Source: CAYWGR01 sp964458015 | Lineage (GTDB): Bacteria > Planctomycetota > Planctomycetia > Pirellulales > Thermoguttaceae | NCBI GenBank assembly: GCA_964458015.1 | Contig: CAYWGR010000129.1 | Span: 1 to 16,247 of the forward strand | DNA length: 16,247 nucleotides | Direction: 5' to 3' | Shown here: one piece after another, positions 1 through 7,224 of the stretch | Layout of the letters: each line of letters begins with the position of its first letter | Numbering within the stretch: position 1 is the stretch's first letter | Translations under genes and position numbers: made by a program | The notes under the pieces: model-generated | Database searches by the model: none | What the model saw: only the letters and a program-made list of their open reading frames with translations | Told to the model about the DNA's origin: nothing

Positions 1-828
1 GGCTTCCAATACAACCAAAGTAACCATTTTGTAACGTATTAAAAAGATACAAGGGTGGTATGCCTCCCAAAAACCGTCGTTTTGTTTTTCGTAAACCATT
101 ATCCCATATAGTCGCGAAAGGCGGACGATCTCTTTAGCGGCCGCCGGTACGGCGGTCCTACTGCCAAGCTGCTGTACCGAGAGGCAGCTAAACAACACAG
201 CTTATCCAGCTTGCCCATAAGAAATTACTACGCCCTTGTAGCCGCGTAAGAATTAGAGACGCGAGGTGCGGTGCGGGGATTTTGAGATTTGCACCAACAT
301 CAAGCTGGACTGCATAAACGGGTGGCAAGGCAGCGGCCGAAAAGTTGGCTTCAAATAAGGGGTTATGCCTGTTAGAATGCGATACGAGCGGTCCACTCGG
401 AGGGGTGTTGCACAAAACAACCCTTGCTGTTTGATTTCAGGGTTTCTTGGCCGTGGAATTTTGTTATGTCAGTTCAAGCTCACGCAATACCACTCCCGTC
501 GCTATTGGCTACTACCATTACCAGACACGTACAGGGCAACTTAAGCAGCTTGTTAGTGAAACGGATAAATAGCCTTCGTAGATGTTGTTGTACCAAAGGC
601 CCAAGAGGAGAACGGGGCGGTGCTTTGCTAAGGGGATGACGATATGTCACGGAAATACAACTCTTCGACGATCTGCGAAGCAGAAGTTTGGAACGAGACG
701 TGAGCCGGGGAGCACGCTGGCGAAACCAGCAGCACACAATTGGATACTATTTCGTTAGTACCATGTAGCCGAGAGATGGTGTGGTAAAAAAGTATTCACA
801 ACCGTTGAATACCTGAGGAGATTGATGA
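1..828. other. Region without a recognisable gene upstream of hscC
   Basis: I see no supportable gene in these 828 bases. The open frames present are short, overlap on both strands, and encode Cys-, Arg- or Ser-rich peptides without any family signature. I looked for tRNA T-arms, tmRNA, RNase P and group II intron domain V motifs and found none that fold properly. Small local hairpins exist: CCGCC/GGCGG with a 5-nt loop at 141-155, and GCTGG/CCAGC with a 5-nt loop at 716-730. The last part must hold the leader, and probably the promoter, of the chaperone cassette, but no convincing -35/-10 pair stands out. It could be ordinary spacer, a decayed gene or an unrecognised RNA. Confidence 0.6.
792..812 (+). 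promoter_or_regulatory. Inverted repeat in the leader of hscC (possible operator or leader hairpin)
   Basis: GTATTC (792-797) and GAATAC (807-812) form a perfect 6-bp inverted repeat around a 9-nt spacer. It ends two bases before the hscC Shine-Dalgarno GAGGAG (815-820). The 9-nt spacing matches the geometry of CIRCE, the HrcA operator, but the arm sequence does not match CIRCE. It could be a protein-binding site, a leader hairpin affecting ribosome access, or chance. Confidence 0.25.
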
Positions 829-2565
829 ATGATTCTAGGCATAGATTTAGGCACAACCAATTCTTTGGCGGCCTATATGACGCCCGATGGACCACGTTTG
901 GTTCCCAATGCGTTGGACGCACTGTTGACGCCATCGGTTGTGGGCATTGACCTAAACAATGAGGTTTTGGTGGGACAAGCCGCCAAGGATTTACAGGTCA
1001 CGCATCCCGAACGGTGCGTCAGTGCGTTCAAGCGTCAAATGGGTGTTGATTGGAGTGTGGAATTGGCGGGACACCATTTCACGCCTGAAAAACTCTCAAG
1101 TTTGGTTTTGCAGTCACTAAAGCAAGATGCGGAAGCCCATCTGAAAGAACCTATCGAGCATGCTGTCATCACGGTGCCTGCCTATTTCAACGAGCACCAG
1201 AGGAAAGCAACAATCCAGGCGGGGCGGATTGCCGGTCTGCAAGTCAACCGCATTCTCAACGAACCGACGGCGGCGGCCATTGCCTATGGTTTCCATGAAT
1301 CGGCTGTCGATAAACTGATTCTGGTGATCGATCTTGGCGGCGGAACGTTTGATGTGTCGGTCGTGGAAATGTTCGAAGGGACTGTTGAGGTCCGCGCTTC
1401 CTCGGGCGATAGTTTTCTTGGCGGCGAGGATTTTACCGCAACAATGGCCGCCAGAGTGCTTGAATCACAAAATATCATGTATGAGCGAGCTGAAATGGAG
1501 TCGCCGCTATTGGTGTCACGTCTGAAACATGTTTGTGAGTGGGCGAAACGTCAGCTTTCTCGGGAAGAACAGGTAGCCATCCGCATTCCTGGCTTGAAAG
1601 GGGAGCTTCTTGAGAACGGCCCGGAATTTCGAGTTACAAGAGAGCAATTCGAAGGTTGGACCGAACCTATCCTCCGCCGAATAGATTCTCCCATTCGTCG
1701 TGTTATTTCCGACGGCCGATTGAATATGGCGATGATCGACGAGGTAATCCTGGTCGGCGGTGCAACCCGCATGCCCGCGGTTGCCGTGAGACTGTCGGAA
1801 ACTATGGGCAAGAAACCCCAACAGCGGCTTGATCCTGATCATGTGGTGGCGCTTGGCGCAGCAGTACAAGCCGGATTGATTGCTAATGAAGCCGCCCTCG
1901 AAGATTTAGTAGTCACCGACGTCGCGCCTTTTACGCTTGGCATTTCCATCAGCAAGGAGTTCGGGGGTGAGCATCGCGATGGGTACATGTTGCCGATCAT
2001 TCACCGTAATACAACTATTCCTGTTAGTCGCGTGCGGCGTGTCGTAACCATTACGCCTAATCAAACGCAACTGAAGGTTGATGTCTATCAGGGCGAGAAC
2101 CGTCGTGTGAAGCACAATATCCTTTTGGGCGAGATTACCGTAGATGGCATTCCCAAAGGCCCTCCGAGGCAAGAGGCTGATGTTCGTTTTACATACGATC
2201 TCAACGGCGTTTTGGAGGTTGAAGTTTCGATCGTCCAAACGAATCGCAAGATTACACACGTCATTACACGCCACGTCCGAGGAATGTCGGCCAGTGAAGT
2301 CGCCAAGGCCGTTACGGAGATGCAGGCGTTGAAGATGCATCCGCGCGAAGAGTCAATGTGCCGCGCACTGCTAAAACGAGCGGAGCGGGTTTACCAGGAG
2401 TTGCCGCTCCTGGAGCAACATCATCTCGACCAGTTGTTAGACGGTTTTGAACAGGCATTGGAACTTCAGGAAAAGGATACAATCGAACAATATCGCCAAG
2501 CCGTGGAAGAGTTCCTCAATGAGAACGACATGACGCACGGCGACAACGAGGGAACAAGTTCATGA
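829..2565 (+). CDS. hscC: HscC-type Hsp70 molecular chaperone
   Basis: ATP-dependent Hsp70 chaperone of 578 aa, expected in the cytoplasm. The nucleotide-binding domain is complete: phosphate-1 loop GIDLGTTNS (4-12), K68 in FKRQMG (the DnaK Lys70 position), NEPTAAAIAYG (about 144-154), phosphate-2 loop IDLGGGTFD (167-175) and the adenosine motif GGATRMP (310-316). The linker and substrate-binding beta domain begin near VTDVAPFTLGI (362). Stretches such as RNTTIPVSRV and VDVYQGENR resemble HscC more than DnaK. The helical lid (about 485-578) is short, and the DnaK C-terminal tail is absent. Total length is near HscC (about 556) and below DnaK (about 638). The start has GAGGAG at 815-820, 8 nt upstream. 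Its stop overlaps the next start as ATGA, so translation is probably coupled. E. coli HscC works with its own J-proteins; here the likely partner lies two genes downstream. Confidence 0.9.
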   Translation: MILGIDLGTTNSLAAYMTPDGPRLVPNALDALLTPSVVGIDLNNEVLVGQAAKDLQVTHPERCVSAFKRQMGVDWSVELAGHHFTPEKLSSLVLQSLKQDAEAHLKEPIEHAVITVPAYFNEHQRKATIQAGRIAGLQVNRILNEPTAAAIAYGFHESAVDKLILVIDLGGGTFDVSVVEMFEGTVEVRASSGDSFLGGEDFTATMAARVLESQNIMYERAEMESPLLVSRLKHVCEWAKRQLSREEQVAIRIPGLKGELLENGPEFRVTREQFEGWTEPILRRIDSPIRRVISDGRLNMAMIDEVILVGGATRMPAVAVRLSETMGKKPQQRLDPDHVVALGAAVQAGLIANEAALEDLVVTDVAPFTLGISISKEFGGEHRDGYMLPIIHRNTTIPVSRVRRVVTITPNQTQLKVDVYQGENRRVKHNILLGEITVDGIPKGPPRQEADVRFTYDLNGVLEVEVSIVQTNRKITHVITRHVRGMSASEVAKAVTEMQALKMHPREESMCRALLKRAERVYQELPLLEQHHLDQLLDGFEQALELQEKDTIEQYRQAVEEFLNENDMTHGDNEGTSS

Positions 2566-3677
2566 GCGATCATCCCGGCGATGATTATCTGCTGCTCCGC
2601 AACACAGATAACCGCGATTGGGCTCGTAACGTGCTTAGTGTTCCGGCAGACGCCACACCGGCCCAGAAAGCGGCTGTTTTATTGACGCGGTTGGAAGAGA
2701 CGGAGTTTGTGCCGCCGCCGCAATGGGAGCAGGCCATGCTCCTGTTGACTGCCAAGCCGCCTCGTGAACTCTGCAAGCGCTACCACTGGGAAGCGTTGCT
2801 TCGTTCTCGAGAACTTACCCTGAAAACGGAAATTGATCGCCTGGCATCGGAATTCTTTTCATTGCCTGTAGCGGAGCGTCACACGCGTTGGCGCGTATTG
2901 ATGGAAAAATGCGAGTTTTCAATTCCGTTAAGGGCACGTCTGGAGGGGTTGGTAGACGGGCTTGACGTGACGTTTCCGCTTGTCCAAGGGAACCTTCCAC
3001 TGCCTGTCTTTCAATTGGCACAGGAAATAGGTAGAGCATTCGTGTTACCGCCATCGGAACGGATCGCATGCCATGAGGAGATTCTCCGACGAGCGGAGTC
3101 TGATCCGAAGGCATGGCAGGGAACCGCACAACAATTTCGTAAATCGTGCCCGCAAATTGTTTCGCTTGCCGCTACGCTCATCGATACGTTGGCCGATTAT
3201 GTCCGTTTAAGAAAAATGGCGAACAAGCTAGAGGCCAGAAAACGAGCTGCTCTCGCACGAGCGGCCAAGCAAAGCGCCGGTGGACGATCATGGTCGGTGT
3301 GGCTGCTACCGCTGATCATTGTGGCGGTAAATGCCGGACGATTATTTACCCCCAGTTCTTCGCCGAGTGAAAAAATCGCAGTCCCTCGTGCGGCCCCCCC
3401 CACCTCGAATTCGTCGATGAACTTTATTGACGATCTTCAAAAAGCCCTGAAGCGAGGCATCCTGCCGCCTCGCGATCCACGGATGTTTCCTGAACAATCC
3501 AAGGACGAAGGCAAAGTTGAGGTCGGCGAGGCAGGACGACGGTTGTTTGGCATCCCCGACGATGTGGAGGTATATCGTGAGAATGGAGAACTCGTTTTAC
3601 GGCGAGTTCCGGGCGTTGCGCCATCGCAGACCCCCGCCATACCCAATCGAACTGAACCAGTAACACCGCCAAAATAG
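2562..3677 (+). CDS. Unrecognised protein with one membrane segment, in the Hsp70/J-like cassette
   Basis: A 371-aa protein of no family I recognise. Residues about 1-235 are mostly helical and charged, ending in a basic patch (RKMANKLEARKRAALARAAK). One hydrophobic segment follows at about 244-262 (WSVWLLPLIIVAVNAGRLF). After it come a Ser/Pro-rich stretch and a C-terminal region containing FGIPDDVEVYRENGELVLRR and a Pro/Thr-rich tail. By the positive-inside rule the N-terminal half should be cytoplasmic and about 110 residues should lie outside. The early segment VLSVPADATPAQKAAVLLTRL faintly recalls the first helices of a J-domain but has no HPD, so I do not call one. It overlaps hscC by 4 nt and ends 10 nt before the J-like gene. 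It may anchor the chaperone pair at the membrane (inference). Confidence 0.75.
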   Translation: MSDHPGDDYLLLRNTDNRDWARNVLSVPADATPAQKAAVLLTRLEETEFVPPPQWEQAMLLLTAKPPRELCKRYHWEALLRSRELTLKTEIDRLASEFFSLPVAERHTRWRVLMEKCEFSIPLRARLEGLVDGLDVTFPLVQGNLPLPVFQLAQEIGRAFVLPPSERIACHEEILRRAESDPKAWQGTAQQFRKSCPQIVSLAATLIDTLADYVRLRKMANKLEARKRAALARAAKQSAGGRSWSVWLLPLIIVAVNAGRLFTPSSSPSEKIAVPRAAPPTSNSSMNFIDDLQKALKRGILPPRDPRMFPEQSKDEGKVEVGEAGRRLFGIPDDVEVYRENGELVLRRVPGVAPSQTPAIPNRTEPVTPPK

Positions 3678-3687
3678 CAGTTCTGTC

Positions 3688-5214
3688 ATGAGTGATTACA
3701 ATTTGCCTGATGATCCTGCACAGTGGCCTACCGATCCTTATGAAGTGTTGGGAGTAGGGCGTCAGGTGGATCGTCGGGAGTTGCGACGAGCGTACACCCG
3801 CTTGATTCGCCGCTTCAAGCCTGAGCATTTCCCCACACAATTTCGCCTTATTCGCGATGCCTACGAATCTCTTGAAAATTACTTGCAATATCAGGAGTTT
3901 TTTGGTGTCGAATCGTCTTCTGGAGACGAGGTGCAGGCTGAGGAGGCAACGGTTGACCTACCGGATAATGGCGAGGAAAAAGTTGGCGAAACAACGAGTT
4001 TGTCTTCTGTGTCTGAAGAAAAGGTGGCCACCCATGATGAAGCGTCCGCTGCCTGGCAAATCGCCAAGGAAGGGCGGCTAACAGAAGCGTACCGCCGTCT
4101 TCAAGAGCTGACGCAACGGCGAACCAACGACGCCGACCTCTACGTGCGTCTCTACTGGCTGCTGGTATTGTTTCCAAATCTCGACCCGAAATGTGATCGG
4201 CGTCAATGGCTGACCACCGGATTATCGGCCACAGGGTTCGATGGGCAACTCTTGGAACTTTACATCAAGGAATTGCAGGGAGATCCGGAAGAAATTCTTC
4301 AACCTCGTTGTCGAAAACTGTTGGAATGTCGCAGCCCGTTGGCTTCCTGGGCTCGTTTTGTCGGATGCTATTGGGAGTTAGCCGGTCTGTCGAATCACTG
4401 GGAAATGATTGCTCAGGATATGCAAGTCCTGCGTGAAGAGATAATTCATGCGGATCGCACAATTTGGGCACGGTTGCTGTTGACGGGTACTGAGCAATAT
4501 CTGTGGCAGGATGATCCTCAAGCTTATGACGAAATGGCCCAAGCTTGCCGGGATGAGCTGGAAGGGTATGAGGAGGAGCACTGGGAGCTGAGTCATGAGC
4601 TGGATCGTTGTGACTACGTTGCCGAATTGACGGCTGGCAGACGCCTACTTAAAGTCAATTATGTAGTATCCCTCCTTTCGCGGATGAAACGTGAAAACTG
4701 GCCAATCGAATCACGTATGGTTGCGATTCAAGAGAAAGAAATGCCCGATTTTTTAAGGATACTGCGTGACCTACTTCGTTGCAGTTGGGTTCAGCCGTTT
4801 GAAATGGTTCAGCCGCAGATTCTCCTGTTATTACGCCCCTTGGTAGAGAATCCACGGCAGGCAATAAATGATTTTGACCGTCTTAACAACACCAGTTCTT
4901 CTGTATTACACCAGTTGAATTCCCTGGTAGAAATATTATATCAACGGCGGCATGATTTTTCTGATGATGGCGGGGAGGACCAAGTGGCGGAAGAGACGGA
5001 AACGTTTCTCAGGACGCATGATTGGGGTATTTATGAGAAAATACGCAACGATATTCTCTTCTACTGCATTTCCAATCAAATCACGCTTGACGCATTTCGA
5101 TCTGCGGCAGAGAAAGCGGACTTGCCACTGCAAAGGGGTGGACTATTGGAGAGGCTTCACTGCGATCTGCCGTTGCGCTGCCTGACAACGGCATGCCAGG
5201 CATTCTGGTCATAG
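3688..5214 (+). CDS. J-like domain protein with KPE in place of HPD
   Basis: A 508-aa protein, likely the co-chaperone or adaptor of the HscC-like Hsp70 in the same cassette. Residues 16-62 follow the J-domain plan: DPYEVLGVGRQVDRRELRRA, helix II with AYTRLIRRF, then helix III with FRLIRDAYESL. The invariant HPD loop is replaced by K44-P45-E46, with proline kept, the acid conservatively changed and histidine lost. No HPD occurs elsewhere. An acidic linker (about 72-110) follows, then about 390 residues of helical, TPR-like character with many Trp and Leu residues, starting at AAWQIAKEGRLTEAYRRLQEL. I see no Zn-finger, no G/F region and no membrane segment, so it is neither a class A nor a class B DnaJ. 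The start lacks a clear Shine-Dalgarno and lies 10 nt after the previous stop, suggesting coupled translation. Stimulation of Hsp70 ATPase normally needs HPD, so the mode of action is uncertain. Confidence 0.8.
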   Translation: MSDYNLPDDPAQWPTDPYEVLGVGRQVDRRELRRAYTRLIRRFKPEHFPTQFRLIRDAYESLENYLQYQEFFGVESSSGDEVQAEEATVDLPDNGEEKVGETTSLSSVSEEKVATHDEASAAWQIAKEGRLTEAYRRLQELTQRRTNDADLYVRLYWLLVLFPNLDPKCDRRQWLTTGLSATGFDGQLLELYIKELQGDPEEILQPRCRKLLECRSPLASWARFVGCYWELAGLSNHWEMIAQDMQVLREEIIHADRTIWARLLLTGTEQYLWQDDPQAYDEMAQACRDELEGYEEEHWELSHELDRCDYVAELTAGRRLLKVNYVVSLLSRMKRENWPIESRMVAIQEKEMPDFLRILRDLLRCSWVQPFEMVQPQILLLLRPLVENPRQAINDFDRLNNTSSSVLHQLNSLVEILYQRRHDFSDDGGEDQVAEETETFLRTHDWGIYEKIRNDILFYCISNQITLDAFRSAAEKADLPLQRGGLLERLHCDLPLRCLTTACQAFWS

Positions 5215-5238
5215 TCGTGCAAACCGATGCAGGGATAA

Positions 5239-5505
5239 ATGGCGAAAGCAATTAGCAAGGCGTGGTTTTTGTACGTTGTGCGTTGTACCGATGGTTCGCT
5301 CTACACGGGAATCACCACCGATGTAGCTCGCCGAACCAAACAGCACAACGCCGGAACCGCCTCGCGCTATACGAGGAGTCGTCTACCCGTTGAATTGGTC
5401 TATCAAGAGTTGCAATCCAACCGAAGCGCGGCCTTGAAGCGTGAGTTGGCGGTCAAGGCCATGTCGCGGGAAAAGAAAGAGTCGCTGATTGGATTGAGAA
5501 AATAA
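5239..5505 (+). CDS. GIY-YIG nuclease family protein, UPF0213/YhbQ-like
   Basis: A complete single-domain GIY-YIG protein of 88 aa, the usual size for the YhbQ/UPF0213 group. The two core strands are Y12-V13-V14 (in WFLYVVRC) and Y22-T23-G24 (in LYTGIT). Then come R31/R32, H36-N37 and the catalytic glutamate E69 in ALKRELAVKAMSR. YhbQ relatives are small DNA endonucleases suggested to act in DNA damage or mobile-DNA turnover, and their cellular role is poorly settled. AGGG at 5231-5234 lies 4 nt before the ATG, a rather tight spacing. It follows the J-like gene by 24 nt and may be read from the same transcript, though no functional link is evident. The contig ends 24 nt after its stop. Confidence 0.9.
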   Translation: MAKAISKAWFLYVVRCTDGSLYTGITTDVARRTKQHNAGTASRYTRSRLPVELVYQELQSNRSAALKRELAVKAMSREKKESLIGLRK

Positions 5506-5529
5506 CCGGGGGGAGTTTTCTCAACGAAT

Positions 5530-5539
5530 NNNNNNNNNN
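5530..5539. other. Assembly gap (10 Ns)
   Basis: Ten consecutive Ns mark a scaffold join. The true gap length is unknown, because 10 is often a placeholder. It cuts the 3' end of the minus-strand sialidase-like gene and separates the plus-strand chaperone cassette from the rest. The sequence to its left appears lower in GC than that to its right. Confidence 0.97.
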
Positions 5540-6737
5540 TGGGTTTTGTTAAATGGATGCTTGTTTGGAGCATGAATTGGCCGGCCGACTTGTTTGTCAG
5601 CAATCCCGACGGGCGATTGCGGAAATTCTCGATGCGATGGAACGTTAGATAGTTGGCGTCGTGGCCGTTGTGGGCGCCGCCGAGGCCGTCGTCGTAGGCG
5701 GTGCGGCTGACGAAAACGATGTCGTTCCCCTCGAACTCCCAATCGACATACTGCCAGGCATGTTTTTTCTCGTCGGGATGAAAGAACAACGGGGATTCGA
5801 TTTTCCAACTGCGCAGATCGGCCGACGAGATCAGCACAAGACAGTTCCGGCTGGCCGAGGGATTAGTTTGCTTGGAGCCGATTGCCCAATAGCACGCGGT
5901 TACAGCGTCGTAGTGGATCGTGAACTTCACGCCGCCGCCGGGCATGTCGATGCAGTCCTTCTCCGGATCAAAGGACGCTGTTTTGCCGTCCTCGGAGATA
6001 TGGACGATGGCCGCCCGATCTTCGCCTTTGCTACTACGGTTGACGCGCAACACATTGACGACATTCCCGCTGGGGTCCACAACAACGTTCCCTTCGAGCC
6101 AAACGAATCCGGATGGTTTCGGCAAGCATTGGCTGAACGTCCAACTGCCGGCATCCAGCAAGTCGGCATCGACCGGCGCGCTGATGACCAACGATCCGAA
6201 ATTGCCCCAGAGAGCTCCGCCAAACTGTTCCATCGAACGCCAGAGACGACCGTCATGGATCAAGATGGGACAGGGGGCGCAGTGATAAGAGCCTTTGCGC
6301 AACAGGCCGGTCGTTGCATCGGTGGGCTGCGTCCATGTTTTTCCGCCATCCGTAGAGCGGCGGATCAGGATGTCGCCATATTCATGCCGCGTGCCCAAGA
6401 GATAAAGCGCGCCGCGATGGACAAACAGTTTTCCCCAGAATAATGGGGTAATCTCGGCAATTTGTCGCCATGTTTTTCCGCGATCGGCAGATCGGAACAC
6501 ACGGGAGGTTGGGGTCGAGCCATGCTGAGCCTTGGGCCCGAAAAAATCGTGCGAGGCCACGTAGTCGCCGTTCGGTAGCAGTGCAAGGCTCGGCGACCCG
6601 ATGAATTTTCCCGAAGAAGCCGGCGAATGGTCGATCACCACGCCCGGCGGCTGCGCAATGGCAGCTTGTGCGACAGCAAGCAAGAAGATGCCGATGGCGG
6701 CCTTAATCGTGATGAGGCATCGTATTTGCTCGTTCAT
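5540..6737 (-). CDS. Exported sialidase/BNR-repeat protein, 3' end lost in the assembly gap
   Basis: A secreted beta-propeller protein of the exo-alpha-sialidase/neuraminidase superfamily, with 399 residues visible. The N-terminus is a signal peptide: basic start, hydrophobic core ending in LLAVAQAAIA, likely cut after AIA (28). Two Asp-boxes are clear: SADRGKTW (83-90) and STDGGKTW (128-135). The region before the gap (GAHNGHDANYLTFHRIENFR) looks like the last propeller blade, so only a short tail should be missing. Reading on through the Ns into the opposite strand of the GIY-YIG gene would give a false C-terminus. I chose the ATG at 6737, 14 nt after the upstream stop, because it opens the signal peptide; an in-frame ATG at 6785 lies inside the upstream gene. 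Substrate specificity cannot be read: many planctomycete members are annotated as sialidases without proof and could act on other glycans. Confidence 0.85.
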
Positions 6738-6751
6738 GGCATGGCTCGATG

Positions 6752-7189
6752 TTATGTGCCGGGGTTGATTTTCTGAATAAACCATTCGTAGACCGCCGTC
6801 ATGGTGACGTTGCCTTGGCTGTCGGCAATGTTCACCGTGACGGGAATGATCGCGCGGCCCTTTTGTTGCAAAGCGGCACGGGTTTCCTGGACAACATCCT
6901 CCGCGATGTTTGCCGACGCCTTGATGGTTCCCTGCGCCGGTTTCTTATATTTCACTTCGCTTCTTCGGACTACCGGCACGAGCGTTTCTTTCTCCGCAAG
7001 ATCGGCGAAACACCGGAGCAAACACTCGCCGCTTGTTGCTTCGCCCAGCGCGAATTGAACGCTTGCATGGACCGTATTTACATGATTCATGTAACGGGGC
7101 GAAGCCGGCAATGCCAACAACGATTCCTCCGAGGACTCGCATCGTTCGATTCCCAGAAATTCATTGAAGGGAATCTTAGTGACGTCCAT
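6752..7189 (-). CDS. Hotdog-fold thioesterase-like protein (DUF4442/PaaI-like)
   Basis: A cytoplasmic protein of 145 aa with single hotdog-domain size and layout. The segment MNHVNTVHASVQFALGEATSG (34-54) matches the N-x(2)-H then E pattern of PaaI-like enzymes, with N38 and H41 before the central helix and E50 as candidate catalytic acid. The rest is beta-rich (SEVKYKKPAQGTIKASANI, AIIPVTVNIADSQGNVTMTA), as expected for the hotdog sheet. Such proteins usually hydrolyse acyl-CoA or act as binding subunits; the substrate here is unknown. GGAGAG (7196-7201) sits 6 nt before the ATG. It lies 35 bp after pyruvate kinase and 14 bp before the sialidase-like gene on the same strand, so the three are probably co-transcribed, although the functional link is not obvious. 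Confidence 0.75.
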   Translation of the reverse strand: MDVTKIPFNEFLGIERCESSEESLLALPASPRYMNHVNTVHASVQFALGEATSGECLLRCFADLAEKETLVPVVRRSEVKYKKPAQGTIKASANIAEDVVQETRAALQQKGRAIIPVTVNIADSQGNVTMTAVYEWFIQKINPGT

Positions 7190-7224
7190 GACATGCTCTC
7201 CGACAAGAGGCTTTCGTGCTAATG

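Noticed and set aside
60..137. 25-aa basic ORF starting MPPKNRRF, and a 19-aa ORF at 644-703
   Set aside because: Both are short, with no family match I can recognise; chance frames of this size are expected. The first has only a loose AGGGTGG upstream.
424..639. 71-aa ORF on the plus strand and overlapping 85-aa ORF on the minus strand (480-737)
   Set aside because: They overlap each other, have Cys/Arg-rich unlikely composition, and show no domain signature.
680..760. Possible group II intron domain V or other structured RNA near gagccgggg
   Set aside because: The closing half of domain V (cggttc) is absent and the catalytic hairpin does not form. Only a 5-bp local stem remains.
5403..5539. 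Apparent C-terminal extension of the sialidase-like protein through the Ns into the GIY-YIG gene region
   Set aside because: It crosses an assembly gap of unknown length and then reads the opposite strand of a well-supported gene, so it is artefactual.
5661..6443. 260-aa open frame on the plus strand
   Set aside because: It is antisense to the sialidase-like gene, has no family features, and is explained by the base composition of the opposite strand.
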